From positions 496,001 through 560,000 of the forward strand of contig NZ_BQID01000002.1 of NCBI RefSeq assembly GCF_021602345.1: a stretch of DNA of 64,000 nucleotides, written 5' to 3'. Shown here in pieces: positions 37,098 through 46,721 of the stretch. The first letter of the stretch is position 1. Every line of letters starts with the position of its first letter. The DNA is from Pseudomonas pharyngis. Its GTDB lineage: Bacteria; Pseudomonadota; Gammaproteobacteria; Pseudomonadales; Pseudomonadaceae. The notes under the pieces are model-generated. The model searched no databases, had not been told where the DNA came from, and saw nothing but the letters and a program-made list of their open reading frames with translations. Made by a program: the position numbers and the translations under genes.

Positions 37098-38661
37098 GTT
37101 GGAGGTCCTTCAGGTTGGCATCGTAAGCGTAACGACCGGTTCCGAGGCTGCCGGGCCCTTGGCGGGCAAACTTGACCATCAGGAACATTTCAACCACCAG
37201 CAGCACGGTGTAAAACGCCACGAAGCCTGCCAGCGAGCCATAGAGGTTATTGATGCTGAGGGTCGATACGCTCATGTGGGTGGGCAGCACGCCGTAGATG
37301 GTCCAGGGCTGACGGCCATATTCAGCGACGAACCAGCCCAGCTCGCAGGCCAACCAGGGTGCAGGCAGCATGCAGAGCGCCCAACGCAGCAACCAGCGGC
37401 GGCGTGTGCAGACCGACTTCAAGGTGCTCCAGAAGGCCAGCCCGAACAGCAACAGCATGGCGAAACCCAGCGCGACCATGAGCCGGAACGCCCAGAACAT
37501 CGGGGTCACGTGCGGTACGGTATCGTTCATCGCCTTGTCGATGATGGCCGGCGTGGCCTGGTTCACATCCTCAACGTACTTTTTAAGCAGTAGGCCAAAG
37601 CCGAGGTCCGCTTTGTACTCTTCAAAGGTATCGAACGCCGCCTTATCGGTACGATCGGCCCGCAGGGCTTCAAGCGCATTGACGGCGGTAATGCCACGCA
37701 AAATGCGCACGCGGTTTTTCGCTTTGATGTCATGAATGCCCGGGATCTGCTTGCTGACCGAGCGCGTGCCGATCAAGCCCATCACCCACGGCACGTCGAC
37801 TTCCCAGTTGTTCCGGGATTCGGCTTCATTGATGCTGGCCAGCAAGGTCAGCCCCGCCGGCGCCGGCTTGGTTTCCCACATCGCCTCCATGGCCGCGAGC
37901 TTGGTTTGCTGCGCCTCGCCCACCGTGTAACCGGACTCATCCCCCAGCACGATGACGCTCAACACCGAGGCCAGGCCGAAGGCGGCCGCTACCCGAAAAC
38001 TGCGCTTGGCGAACTCGACATCTCGATTCTTGAGCAAGTACCAACTGGAGATTGACAACACGAACATCGAACCGGTGACATAACCGGCCGACACCGTGTG
38101 CACAAACTTGGCCTGTGCGACCGGGTTGAACACCACCGCCCAGAAATCCACCATCTCCATGCGCATGGTGATGTAGCTGAATTCCGAGCCCACCGGGTTC
38201 TGCATCCAGCCATTGGCGATCAGAATCCACAGCGCCGACAGGTTGGTACCGATGGCCATCAGCAGCGTGACCAGCAAGTGGTGCTCTTTCTTCAGGCGAT
38301 CCCAGCCAAAAAAGAACAGCCCGATCATGGTCGATTCGAGAAAAAACGCCATCAACCCCTCAATCGCCAGCGGGGCGCCGAAGATGTCGCCCACGTAGTG
38401 CGAGTAGTACGCCCAGTTAGTGCCGAACTGAAATTCCAAGGTGATGCCGGTGGTCACCCCCAAGGCGAAGTTGATGCCGAATAACTTGCCCCAAAAGTGC
38501 GTCATATCTTTCCAGATGACATTCCCGGTCATCACATAGACGCTCTCCATGATGACCAGCAGCCACACCATGCCCACCGTCAGCGGTACGAAAAGAAAGT
38601 GGTATAGCGCAGTAGCTGCGAACTGCAGCCGTGACAAATCCACCAGTTGTTCTGAGATCAC
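37090..38661 (-). CDS. cydA: Cytochrome bd ubiquinol oxidase subunit I
   Basis: A 523-residue subunit carrying haems b558, b595 and d. The GTG at 38661 gives the canonical start MISEQLVDLSRLQFA with the haem-ligand histidine H21 in ALYHFLF; the frame continues upstream but overlaps cydP. GRQPWTIYGVLPTHMSVS and the long Q-loop region are recognisable. The start GTGA overlaps the cydP stop by 4 bp. E. coli-like length supports the start. The cluster order cydP-A-B-X-ybgE is continuous and probably one transcript from the promoter region near 38.85 kb. Confidence 0.95.
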   Translation of the reverse strand: MISEQLVDLSRLQFAATALYHFLFVPLTVGMVWLLVIMESVYVMTGNVIWKDMTHFWGKLFGINFALGVTTGITLEFQFGTNWAYYSHYVGDIFGAPLAIEGLMAFFLESTMIGLFFFGWDRLKKEHHLLVTLLMAIGTNLSALWILIANGWMQNPVGSEFSYITMRMEMVDFWAVVFNPVAQAKFVHTVSAGYVTGSMFVLSISSWYLLKNRDVEFAKRSFRVAAAFGLASVLSVIVLGDESGYTVGEAQQTKLAAMEAMWETKPAPAGLTLLASINEAESRNNWEVDVPWVMGLIGTRSVSKQIPGIHDIKAKNRVRILRGITAVNALEALRADRTDKAAFDTFEEYKADLGFGLLLKKYVEDVNQATPAIIDKAMNDTVPHVTPMFWAFRLMVALGFAMLLLFGLAFWSTLKSVCTRRRWLLRWALCMLPAPWLACELGWFVAEYGRQPWTIYGVLPTHMSVSTLSINNLYGSLAGFVAFYTVLLVVEMFLMVKFARQGPGSLGTGRYAYDANLKDLQHA

Positions 38662-38834
38662 TTGCTTGCCCCTTGAGTCGAGGTGGGTACACCGAATCGG
38701 TTGCCGACAGTGTTCGGGTCGACAGTGACGTGCGAATCCCGGACGAACAGCCACCACAGCACGCTCAGCAGCACGAGCTTGATCAGCACCGCGGTGAGCA
38801 GATGGCGCAGCAGTCGTTTGTCGGAAATGGTCAT
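38658..38834 (-). CDS. cydP: Cytochrome oxidase putative small subunit CydP
   Basis: A 58-residue protein with one membrane helix (HLLTAVLIKLVLLSVLWWLF) followed by RDSHVTVD, matching the small CydP proteins encoded before cydA in many proteobacteria. Its TGA overlaps the GTG start of cydA. The ATG at 38834 and a TTG at 38843 are both possible starts; neither has a strong ribosome site. Confidence 0.8.
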   Translation of the reverse strand: MTISDKRLLRHLLTAVLIKLVLLSVLWWLFVRDSHVTVDPNTVGNRFGVPTSTQGASK

Positions 38835-38845
38835 GCCAGGCAATT

Positions 38846-38861
38846 AGCACAGGGCATGCCA
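38846..38861 (-). promoter_or_regulatory. Candidate sigma54 promoter for cydP-cydABX
   Basis: On the minus strand TGGCATGCCCTGTGCT has GG and GC separated by exactly 10 bp, the sigma54 -24/-12 spacing. The -12 part is GTGCT rather than TTGCA, so the match is imperfect. CTGCCA/TGGCAG palindromes of the type found before the FisR-linked operon lie 75-120 bp upstream. It lies only about 10 bp before cydP, so the TTG/ATG choice and transcription start need to fit. Confidence 0.4.
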
Positions 38862-38932
38862 TGGCCTGAGTCTGTATTTATATCGTTACAAAACAGACGG
38901 TTACGATGTTATCGGGTTGAATTCAGCGTGAA

Positions 38933-38981
38933 TTGGCAGGCCAGCACGCTGCCAATCTGCCAGGTTGGCAGTCATTGGCAG
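38933..38981. promoter_or_regulatory. Cluster of TTGGCA/TGCCAA palindromes upstream of cydP
   Basis: Five TTGGCAG/CTGCCA-type boxes occur in 49 bp: TTGGCAG (38933), CTGCCAA (38949), CTGCCAGGTTGGCAG (38957-38971, a palindrome) and TTGGCAG (38975). The same half-sites form palindromes before the persulfide dioxygenase gene at 40352 and 40380. They fit enhancer sites for the neighbouring FisR activator. They also lie just past the 3' end of fisR, so some pairing could serve as a terminator. Confidence 0.55.
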
Positions 38982-38992
38982 TCGTAGACTGC

Positions 38993-40321
38993 CTAGGCCA
39001 GGCCCTGTTCTTTCAGGCGTCGGTACAAGGTCCTGTCGCTGATCCCCAGGTGCTTGGCCAACTCGCTGCGGGTGCCTTTGAATGTCGCCAACACCTGCGC
39101 CAGCGTGTTGCTGTCTAACGGCGTCGAAGCCACAGCCTGAGGCGGCAGCGCCGCGCATGCCTGGGGTAAATGGACGGCACGGATGACGCCGTCGTCAGCG
39201 AACAGACTGGCTCTTTCCAGAGCATTGCGTAACTCACGGATATTGCCAGGCCAGGGGTATTGCTGGAGCCTTGCCAAGGCTTCAGGGTCGAGGGTCAGGC
39301 GGCGCTTGCCGGCACCGCCACGCTGTAGAAAGGAATTGGCCAGCAAGCCGATGTCTTCGACCCGGTTACGCAAGGGTGGCAAGTGAATCGGGAAGGCGCT
39401 GATGCGATAGTACAGGTCCTGCCTGAACTCGCCTGTTTCCATCATCTTTTCCAGCGGTTTGTGGGTGGCGGCAATCAATCTGAAATTGGCGTGACAGGTC
39501 TCGACACTGCCGACCCGGCGATAAGTCGAGGATTCGATCAGGCGCAACAGTTTCACCTGCATGGCCAACGGCACATCGCCAATTTCATCCAGGAATAATG
39601 TGCCGCCCTGGGCGGTTTCGACCAAGCCGGGCTTGCGCGTGATGGCGCCGGTAAAGGCGCCTTTTTCATGGCCGAACAACTCGCTCTCGAACAGCGTTTC
39701 GGTCAAGCCCGAGCAATCCACCACGACAAACGGCCCGGCGGCCCGCTCGCTGGTTTCATGGACGGCGCGCGCGAACAGCTCTTTACCGGTGCCCGATTCC
39801 CCCAGCAGCAGCACCGGCAGCATGGAGGGCGCCACCCGTTGCAACTCCGACAGGGCGAGGTTGAAAGCCGCTGAACAGCCGACCAACCCTTCGTCGCTGG
39901 GGCGCGCCGAGGCGCTGCGTACCAGTGTCAGGCGCTCCACATAGGCGGTAATCACCCCGTGCTCGTCGAGGATCGGGCGCAATTCCACGTCGACATGCTC
40001 CGGCCCCCGAGGCGTGTGGTGGATGTGCAAGACACGATCCGGCCCACGCATTTCCTGGGCTTTTTTCATCGGGCAATTCTCACCCGCCTGATCACAAGGG
40101 ACGTCGTAATGGTGGGAGATCTGATAGCACTTATGCCCGATGAAGGGCTTGTCAGCGCTGCCGAACTGACGCTGATAGGCCGTGTTGGCCGCCAGGATGT
40201 TGTAGTCCGGATCAAGCACGATCATGGGGTTCGGTTCGTGTTCCAAAAACGAAACAAGCGACTGCACTTGATCCGGAGGGGGGACGGCGTTGGTGGGGGT
40301 CGGCTGAAAAGTCTTCATCAT
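38993..40321 (-). CDS. fisR: FisR-type sigma54-dependent sulfane-sulfur sensor
   Basis: A 442-residue enhancer-binding protein. Residues about 20-130 are a PAS-like sensor with cysteines C65, C76 and C83 (spacings 11 and 7), the same spacing as the reactive C53, C64 and C71 of Cupriavidus FisR that sense polysulfide. Residues about 145-370 are the AAA+ domain with Walker A GESGTGKE and the sigma54-contact loop GAFTGA. The C-terminus is a Fis-type HTH ([20 protein letters not shown]). It is divergent from the persulfide dioxygenase-SQR operon, which has a sigma54 promoter and candidate enhancer palindromes. AGGAG precedes the start. It should activate sulfide oxidation when sulfane sulfur accumulates. 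Confidence 0.9.
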   Translation of the reverse strand: MMKTFQPTPTNAVPPPDQVQSLVSFLEHEPNPMIVLDPDYNILAANTAYQRQFGSADKPFIGHKCYQISHHYDVPCDQAGENCPMKKAQEMRGPDRVLHIHHTPRGPEHVDVELRPILDEHGVITAYVERLTLVRSASARPSDEGLVGCSAAFNLALSELQRVAPSMLPVLLLGESGTGKELFARAVHETSERAAGPFVVVDCSGLTETLFESELFGHEKGAFTGAITRKPGLVETAQGGTLFLDEIGDVPLAMQVKLLRLIESSTYRRVGSVETCHANFRLIAATHKPLEKMMETGEFRQDLYYRISAFPIHLPPLRNRVEDIGLLANSFLQRGGAGKRRLTLDPEALARLQQYPWPGNIRELRNALERASLFADDGVIRAVHLPQACAALPPQAVASTPLDSNTLAQVLATFKGTRSELAKHLGISDRTLYRRLKEQGLA

Positions 40322-40351
40322 GGCTCCTGGAATCCATTCTTCTATCCTGTT

Positions 40352-40392
40352 GTGGCACTGCCACCTCTGTCAACAGGCACTGCCAATGGCAG
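40352..40392. promoter_or_regulatory. Candidate FisR enhancer sites
   Basis: Two palindromes, GTGGCACTGCCAC (40352-40364) and CTGCCAATGGCAG (40380-40392), lie 100-140 bp before the sigma54 promoter of the pdo operon, the normal distance for an enhancer-binding protein. Their arms match the boxes before cydP. Confidence 0.65.
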
Positions 40393-40488
40393 AAAAATCC
40401 ACCCGATAGAGGCCCTAACACGCCCATACAACAACAAAAAAACAAATAAAATCAATTAGATATTAGAAAATTTAGTGAGTGCCATCGC

Positions 40489-40506
40489 CTGGCAAACTTA
40501 TTGCAA
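40489..40506 (+). promoter_or_regulatory. Sigma54 promoter of the persulfide dioxygenase operon
   Basis: CTGGCAAACTTATTGCAA has the -24 GG (40491-40492) and -12 GC (40503-40504) exactly 10 bp apart within TGGCA...TTGCA, a close match to the sigma54 consensus, 56 bp before the gene start. An adjacent sigma54 activator supports it strongly. Confidence 0.85.
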
Positions 40507-40561
40507 TGTCAGTCCTTAGTCTAAGTGGCTCGGTAAAAAAGCCCCCTCAAGGAGACCGTTC

Positions 40562-41440
40562 ATGCGCGTCAAACTTCACGTCGAAGGCTTCTTCGACTCT
40601 GCCACCAACACCGTCAGCTATCTGGTACTGGATGAAGCCAGCCGCCACTGCGCGATCATCGACAGCGTTTTGAATTACGACCCCAAATCAGGCCACACCG
40701 CCACCACGTCCGCCGACCGCCTGATAGCCCGGGTGAACGAGCTGAATGCGCAGGTCGAGTGGATTCTGGAGACCCACGTCCACGCCGACCACCTGACCGC
40801 CGCGCCCTACCTGAAAGAGAAAGTCGGCGGAAAAATAGGCATCGGCAGTCAGATTTCGACGGTGCAGAAGGTCTTCGGCACGCTGTTCAATACCGGTAGC
40901 GATATGCCCCGCGACGGCAGTCAGTTCGATCACCTGTTCGTCAGCGACGAGTCGTTCAGCATCGGCACGCTGCACTGCACCGCACTGCACACACCCGGCC
41001 ATACGCCAGCCTGTATGACTTATGTGATCCGCAACGGCGGCGAAACGGCAGCCTTCGTCGGCGACACCTTGTTCATGCCCGACTACGGCACTGCCCGCTG
41101 TGACTTCCCCGGCGGAGACGCACGCACGCTGTTCCAGTCAATCAACAAAGTGTTGAGTCTGCCGGCAGAGACATTGCTTTATATGTGCCACGACTACCAA
41201 CCGGGGGGCCGTGAAGTGCAATTCGTCAGCACCGTTGCCGACCAGCGCGACCACAACGTGCATGTGCGCAATGGCATCAGTGAAGAGGCGTTCGTGGCGA
41301 TGCGTACCAAGCGGGATGCATCGATGGACATGCCGACACTGATCCTGCCCTCGGTCCAGGTCAACATGCGAGCCGGGCATTTGCCCGAACCTGAATCGAA
41401 TGGGACCCGCTATCTGAAAATCCCGCTCAACGTCGCCTGA
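40562..41440 (+). CDS. pdo: Persulfide dioxygenase (MBL fold, ETHE1/Blh type)
   Basis: A 292-residue metallo-beta-lactamase-fold protein of the persulfide dioxygenase group, which oxidises glutathione persulfide to sulfite plus GSH with a mononuclear iron. The metal motif is H72-V-H74-A-D76-H77 in ETHVHADHLTA, with the downstream HTPGHTPAC and FVGDTLFMPDYGTARCDFPGG segments typical of this group. CAAGGAG precedes the ATG. It heads an operon with the DUF442-SQR fusion (53 bp downstream) and a TauE exporter, behind a sigma54 promoter, next to fisR. Confidence 0.9.
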   Translation: MRVKLHVEGFFDSATNTVSYLVLDEASRHCAIIDSVLNYDPKSGHTATTSADRLIARVNELNAQVEWILETHVHADHLTAAPYLKEKVGGKIGIGSQISTVQKVFGTLFNTGSDMPRDGSQFDHLFVSDESFSIGTLHCTALHTPGHTPACMTYVIRNGGETAAFVGDTLFMPDYGTARCDFPGGDARTLFQSINKVLSLPAETLLYMCHDYQPGGREVQFVSTVADQRDHNVHVRNGISEEAFVAMRTKRDASMDMPTLILPSVQVNMRAGHLPEPESNGTRYLKIPLNVA

Positions 41441-41493
41441 CGCTCACCCACCCAAAAAAACTTATAAGAAAAATAGCCATAACGGAGACACTA

Positions 41494-43164
41494 ATGGATA
41501 TCCGCCGCCTTGCACCTGCTTTATCAGTATCAGAACAGATTTTCCCCAGCCAATTGGCTGAACTGAAAGCCGCCGGCTTTCGTGCCATCATTTGTAACCG
41601 CCCCGATGGCGAAGGCAGCGACCAACCGTTGTTTGCCGAAATCAAACGCGCCGCCGACGCAGTCGGCATCGAGGCGCACTACCTTCCCGCCGAATCGGGC
41701 AAAGTCACCGACGAGCAAGGGGCTGCCTTCGGCAAGCTGTTGGAAACGCTGCCCAAGCCGGTGTTGGCCTATTGCCGCTCCGGTATGCGCTCGACAACGA
41801 TGTGGGCGCTGTCACAAGCGGGTCAACACGACCTGCCGCACATCGTCGAGAGCGCCAAAAAAGCCGGGTTCGATATGAAGGGCGTGATTCGGCGGATTGC
41901 GAACCAGGGTCGCACGCCGGTCGAAGTGGCTGAGGCGCAGCACACCGTAGTCATCATTGGCGCCGGCGCGGCGGGTATCGCCACCGCCTCCAGCCTGCTG
42001 GCCCGCGCGCCGGGGCTCGACATTGCGATCGTCGACCCGGCCGATGTGCATTACTACCAGCCTGGCTGGACGCTGGTGGGCGGCGGTGTGTTCGACGCGC
42101 GTCAAACGGCTCACACGATGGGCACCACCCTGCCCCGCGGCGTGCATTGGATCAAGGCAGCGGTGGCGGCTTTCGAGCCCGAGCGAAATGCGGTCATTCT
42201 GGATGGCTGCCGGGTCGTCAAATACGAGCAACTGATCGTGTGCCCCGGCCTGAAGCTCGATTGGCATGCCGTCGAAGGTTTGTCGGAGACCCTGGGCCGC
42301 AACGGCGTGACCTCCAACTACCTGTATCACCTGGCACCTTATACCTGGGAAAGGGTGCAGCAACTGCGAGGTGGTCGGGCGATTTTCACGCAGCCGCCGA
42401 TGCCGATCAAATGTGCCGGGGCGCCGCAAAAAGCCATGTACCTATCGGCCGATCATTGGAAACGCAGCGGCGTACTGGATGCCATCGAGATCGAGTTCTA
42501 CAGCGCCGGTGCGGTGCTGTTCGGGGTTCCGGACTATGTGCCGGCGCTGATGGAATACGTCACTGCTTACGGTATCGACCTGAATTTCGGCAACACCCTC
42601 ACCCGCGTCGACGGCCCGGCACGGACGGCCACGTTCAGCGGGGTGAATCTGGATGGCAGCCCCCGTGTGGTGACCCGTGAGTTTGATTTACTGCATGTGG
42701 TACCGCCGCAGGTCGCGCCGGATTTCATTCGAGTCAGCCCGTTGGCTGACGCGGCCGGCTGGATTGATGTCGACCCCGCCACGCTGCGACATAAAACCTG
42801 GGCAAACATTCATGCGCTGGGCGACGCGGCCAATTCGAGCAACGCCAAGACCGCTGCCGCCGCCCGCAAACAGGCGCCGGTGGTGGCCCATAACGTGTTG
42901 GCGGCCATGGGTAAGGCGAACGGTTGCGCGCAGTACGACGGTTACGGCTCCTGCCCGCTGACGGTGGAACGCGGCAAGATCGTCCTGGCGGAGTTCACCT
43001 ATGGCGGCAAGGTCGCCCCCAGCTTCCCGTCATGGCTGATCGACGGCACCCGCCCGTCCCGGCTGGCCTGGCTGCTCAAAGAGCGGATTCTTCCACCGCT
43101 GTATTGGAAGGGCATGCTCAAGGGCCGCGAATGGCTGGCGAAACCCGAGTTGACCGACCAATGA
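41494..43164 (+). CDS. DUF442/TIGR01244 sulfurtransferase-like domain fused to sulfide:quinone oxidoreductase
   Basis: A 556-residue fusion. Residues about 1-110 are the TIGR01244 (Blh N-terminal, phosphatase/rhodanese-like) domain with the active-site loop containing C94 in AYCRSGMRS. Residues about 145-545 are an SQR flavoprotein: FAD motif VVIIGAGAAGIATASS, and cysteines C250 (IVCPG) and C307 (IKCAGAPQKAMY), consistent with the SQR redox pair. SQR oxidises sulfide to sulfane sulfur with electrons to quinone; the N-terminal domain may pass the persulfide on to the dioxygenase encoded before it. It is the second gene of the FisR-linked operon, with GGAGACAC before the ATG. Confidence 0.9.
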   Translation: MDIRRLAPALSVSEQIFPSQLAELKAAGFRAIICNRPDGEGSDQPLFAEIKRAADAVGIEAHYLPAESGKVTDEQGAAFGKLLETLPKPVLAYCRSGMRSTTMWALSQAGQHDLPHIVESAKKAGFDMKGVIRRIANQGRTPVEVAEAQHTVVIIGAGAAGIATASSLLARAPGLDIAIVDPADVHYYQPGWTLVGGGVFDARQTAHTMGTTLPRGVHWIKAAVAAFEPERNAVILDGCRVVKYEQLIVCPGLKLDWHAVEGLSETLGRNGVTSNYLYHLAPYTWERVQQLRGGRAIFTQPPMPIKCAGAPQKAMYLSADHWKRSGVLDAIEIEFYSAGAVLFGVPDYVPALMEYVTAYGIDLNFGNTLTRVDGPARTATFSGVNLDGSPRVVTREFDLLHVVPPQVAPDFIRVSPLADAAGWIDVDPATLRHKTWANIHALGDAANSSNAKTAAAARKQAPVVAHNVLAAMGKANGCAQYDGYGSCPLTVERGKIVLAEFTYGGKVAPSFPSWLIDGTRPSRLAWLLKERILPPLYWKGMLKGREWLAKPELTDQ

Positions 43165-43192
43165 AATCAGGGCTGAACGCAAGGAGACTGAA

Positions 43193-43993
43193 ATGATCAT
43201 CGTCTTACTGCTCGGATTGACAGTGGGCGTGATTCTGGCTCTGACCGGCGCCGGCGGTGGAATACTCGCGGTGCCGTTGCTGGTGTTCGGGGCGGGCTTG
43301 AGCATGGCCGAGGCCGGGCCCATTGGCCTGCTGGCCGTCGGCCTGGCCGCGACCCTGGGCGCGGTGATGGGCCTGAAAAACGGCACCGTCCGCTACAAGG
43401 CAGCGCTGTTAATTGCCGCCGCCGGGATCATCTGTTCGCCCCTGGGCCTTTGGTTGGCGCAGCGCACGCCGAATCGTCCGCTGACGATCCTGTTTGCCTG
43501 CGTGCTGATGTATGTGGCGTTCCGGGTATTCAAACGGTCGTTGCCGCCGTCCGCGGCGTCAAAGGCCGCTGTCGCGAGCAAGCCGCCGCCCTGCGTATTG
43601 GACGCCCAACGAGGCAAGCTGAACTGGACGGCGCCGTGCGCCTGGGCGCTCACGGTGTCGGGCGTGGTTGCGGGCGGGCTTTCGGGCTTGCTCGGCGTGG
43701 GCGGCGGCTTTGTGATGGTGCCGGCGCTGCAGCGATACACCAATTTGACCGCGCAGTCGGTGCTGGCAACGTCCCTGGCGGTGATTGCACTGGTGTCGAT
43801 GTCCGGCGTTGCCGCAAGCTCGGCGGCCGGCCATCTGCAGTGGGCGATTGCCCTGCCGTTCTCCCTGGGCGCATTGGTTGGAATGATGTGCGGGCGCCTG
43901 ATCGCGGCCAGGCTAGCAGGTCCACACCTACAAAAAGGGTTCGCCGCTGTTTCGATGGCGGTTTCGGTGGCCTTGCTGGTGAAGGCTATTTAG
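43193..43993 (+). CDS. TauE/SafE-family sulfite exporter
   Basis: A 266-residue inner-membrane protein with two glycine-rich repeat halves (LTGAGGGILAVPLLVFGAG; GLSGLLGVGGGFVMVPAL). This is the TauE/SafE family. Starting 28 bp after the SQR fusion with AAGGAGACTG, it is the third gene of the operon and would export the sulfite made by persulfide dioxygenase. A paralogue lies at 8.8 kb. Confidence 0.9.
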   Translation: MIIVLLLGLTVGVILALTGAGGGILAVPLLVFGAGLSMAEAGPIGLLAVGLAATLGAVMGLKNGTVRYKAALLIAAAGIICSPLGLWLAQRTPNRPLTILFACVLMYVAFRVFKRSLPPSAASKAAVASKPPPCVLDAQRGKLNWTAPCAWALTVSGVVAGGLSGLLGVGGGFVMVPALQRYTNLTAQSVLATSLAVIALVSMSGVAASSAAGHLQWAIALPFSLGALVGMMCGRLIAARLAGPHLQKGFAAVSMAVSVALLVKAI

Positions 43994-44345
43994 TGATGTA
44001 CATGAGCCATCCACTTCCAGGCCTGCCTAAGCCTCGCCTATAGCCCGTGACTTGCCCCCAGCTTTGTTCGGCTGAGCGAACGGGTGTAGTGAGTGTCACC
44101 GGCGGGCACTGCGTCGACCGCTTTTTTCAAATCGCGTTGTCAGTGGCGAAGTCCGAGTCACTTAATAAAATCCCTTGATGTAAGTGGCTGACGCTGACCC
44201 ACATCAAGGGACGCCCGCAAAAAATTTGCTAAAACGATGCTGGGGCTGACCACGCCCCGGTTGTCTGCCTGATGACTCAATAAAAACGATTGCAGACCTG
44301 CGCCGAGGGGACCGCCCCAGGCCGGGTTATTAAAGGAATAGTGCG
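43994..44345. other. Intergenic region with a long inverted repeat
   Basis: No gene is seen. A perfect 10-bp inverted repeat, CCCTTGATGT (44172-44181) and ACATCAAGGG (44201-44210), with a 19-bp spacer may be a hairpin or an operator. The leader of the cytochrome gene follows, with AAGGA at its ribosome site. Confidence 0.5.
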
Positions 44346-46370
44346 ATGATTTTTCCCCTGTTACGTCTGTGCCTTGTGGGGGTGACGCTGTGTCTGTCTC
44401 TTCCCCTGCACGCCAACGAAGCTCCCCCCTCGCTGATCGAACAGGGTAAGTACGTTGCCCAACTGGGCGACTGCATCGCCTGCCACACCGCCAAACAAGG
44501 CGCGCCAATGGCCGGCGGGCTGGAGCTGAGCACGCTGATGGGCACGATTTATTCGAGCAACATCACCCCGGACCGCGACACTGGCATCGGCCAGTACACA
44601 TTCGAGCAGTTCGACCGGTTGATGCGTGAAGGCGTGACGCCTGCCGGGCAGAACGTGTACCCGGCGATGCCCTATCCGTCATACGCGAAGATGAGCGAAG
44701 GCGATATGCGCGCCTTGTTCGCCTACCTGATGCAGGGCGTGGAGGCAGTGAAAAAACCGAACATGGAAGCGCAGATGGGCTTTCCGTTCAACCAGCGCTG
44801 GGGCCTGGCGTTGTGGAATTTCGCGTTTCTCGACAAGCAGCCGTTCGTGCCTGATGCGGCGAAGGATGAAGTGCTTAACCGTGGCGCTTACCTGGTCCAG
44901 GGCCTTGGCCACTGCGGCTCTTGCCACACCCCGCGCGGCATCGCCTTCCAGGAAAAAGCCATGAGCGATGCGGACCGCAGCGGCCAGCATTACCTGGCCG
45001 GCGAGACCGTCGAACACTGGCGCGCGTTGAGCCTGCGCAACTTGTGGACGGTGGAGGACACCGTGCAACTGCTCAAAACCGGGCAGAACCGCTTTGCCAC
45101 AGTCTCGGGCAACATGGCCGATGTGATTCACCACAGCACTCAGCACTTCACTGACACTGACTTGACGGCCATCGCGACCTATTTGAAATCCCTGCCGCCA
45201 GGTAAGGATGACCTGCCGATGCCTGCCGTGGCGCACGAGCCCGCAGCACCGCCCAAGGAACTGTTCAACAGCCGTGGCGGCCTGGGTTACATGCAGTTTT
45301 GCAGTGACTGCCACCGTAGCGATGGCGGCGGGGTGAAAGGCCTGTTTCCACAGTTGGCCGGTAACCCGAGTGTCGCCTCGAACGACCCGGCTTCACTGCT
45401 GCACATCACCCTCACCGGGTGGAAAACGGCTGAGACGGCAACCCATCCACGGGTCTACACCATGCCCGGGTTTGCTCGCCTGGCAGATCAGGAAATCGCC
45501 GAAATCCTCAGTTTCGTGCGCAGCAGTTGGAACAATGAAGGCACGCCCATCAGCGCAGCCCAAGTGAAGAAAATGCGCGACCAGCTCAACCCGATCACCA
45601 CTGATTCTTCAGCCTTCGAAACCCCACGTTTGGCTGAGTTACTGACAGCCCCCAACGCCGAACAAGTTGTACGCGGCATGCGCCTGCATCTGCAGACCAA
45701 GGAGCTGCTGCCCAATAACGTCGGCAACTCGCTCAATTGCACCAGTTGCCATCTCAACGCGGGCACTGTGGCGGACGGTTCGCCGTTTGTTGGCGTCTCG
45801 ACGTTTTTCCCAGGTTATGCGCCACGTGCGGGCAAAGTGGTGACCCTGGAAGAACGGATCAACGGCTGCTTTCGCCGCTCCATGAATGGCAAGCCGCTGC
45901 CACCACAATCGACAGATATGCAGGCGATGGTGGCGTACTTCGACTGGATGAAAAACAACGCTAAGCTGGAATATAGAGTGGCAGGGCGCGGGGTGGGCAA
46001 GATCGACACGACGATCAAGCCTAATCTGGACAACGGCAAGCTGGTTTATGCCAAGCAATGTGCGGTGTGCCATGGCGACAATGGCCAAGGTCTGACGCGA
46101 GCGGATGGCGAACGGGTGTATCCGCCGTTGTGGGGCGAACAGTCGTTCAATATTGGGGCGGGGATGGCGCGCACATACACGGCTGCGGCGTTTGTTAAAC
46201 GCAACATGCCGATCGGGTTCCACGAGAAATTCCCATTGGGGCAGGGTGGGTTGTCGGACCAAGAGGCTGTGGATGTGGCGGCGTACTTCTCCCAGCAGCC
46301 AAGGCCGGATTTCGCAGACAAACTGAAGGATTGGCCGAAGGGTGGTAAGCCGGTGGATGCGCGGTATTAA
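44346..46370 (+). CDS. Five-haem c-type cytochrome with TsdA-like thiosulfate dehydrogenase C-terminus
   Basis: A 674-residue periplasmic cytochrome with a signal peptide (first 24 residues, cleaved after LHANEA-type site). Five CxxCH motifs lie at C43-H47, C190-H194, C319-H323, C465-H469 and C572-H576. Residues about 25-430 are a tri-haem unit like the cytochrome subunit of membrane alcohol/gluconate dehydrogenases. Residues about 440-674 are a TsdA-like di-haem thiosulfate dehydrogenase: SCHLNAG, then LEERINGCFRRSMNGKPLPP, where C508 lies 39 residues after H469, as expected for the TsdA haem-ligand cysteine. The tri-haem part probably carries electrons from the TsdA domain to the respiratory chain. 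Substrate thiosulfate, or a related sulfur species, is inferred. Confidence 0.83.
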   Translation: MIFPLLRLCLVGVTLCLSLPLHANEAPPSLIEQGKYVAQLGDCIACHTAKQGAPMAGGLELSTLMGTIYSSNITPDRDTGIGQYTFEQFDRLMREGVTPAGQNVYPAMPYPSYAKMSEGDMRALFAYLMQGVEAVKKPNMEAQMGFPFNQRWGLALWNFAFLDKQPFVPDAAKDEVLNRGAYLVQGLGHCGSCHTPRGIAFQEKAMSDADRSGQHYLAGETVEHWRALSLRNLWTVEDTVQLLKTGQNRFATVSGNMADVIHHSTQHFTDTDLTAIATYLKSLPPGKDDLPMPAVAHEPAAPPKELFNSRGGLGYMQFCSDCHRSDGGGVKGLFPQLAGNPSVASNDPASLLHITLTGWKTAETATHPRVYTMPGFARLADQEIAEILSFVRSSWNNEGTPISAAQVKKMRDQLNPITTDSSAFETPRLAELLTAPNAEQVVRGMRLHLQTKELLPNNVGNSLNCTSCHLNAGTVADGSPFVGVSTFFPGYAPRAGKVVTLEERINGCFRRSMNGKPLPPQSTDMQAMVAYFDWMKNNAKLEYRVAGRGVGKIDTTIKPNLDNGKLVYAKQCAVCHGDNGQGLTRADGERVYPPLWGEQSFNIGAGMARTYTAAAFVKRNMPIGFHEKFPLGQGGLSDQEAVDVAAYFSQQPRPDFADKLKDWPKGGKPVDARY

Positions 46371-46721
46371 CCGCAGCCGCCCAAAGCGGGCGATGTAAAT
46401 AAGAGAGCGGCGGTCTTGGTAACTTTATATAAACTCCATTAAGGCCGCCAGACAACTCCCACAGGGTCACACCGCGCCATGGCTCACAACGGATTAAGTA
46501 GCAGAATGAGGCTACTTGATCTCACCCTGGTTTTTAAAGATGAGTAAACTTGCATGATGCAGGAAAAGTTCATCGCGACTCTATTTTGGCTAGGGATGGC
46601 CTAAAGTAGACGGATATTTTCCGGCTACTTCAGCCCATTCCAAGCACCCATCTGCGGTATGCAATTGAAGCTGCTGACGGCTACATTGCACATTTGCTTA
46701 CACACGGCGCCGCGGCTAGCG
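46371..46721. other. Intergenic region between cytochrome gene and tsdA
   Basis: Between the convergent cytochrome and tsdA genes. No open reading frame of interest, RNA gene or clear terminator is seen; GC-poor in the middle. Confidence 0.5.
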
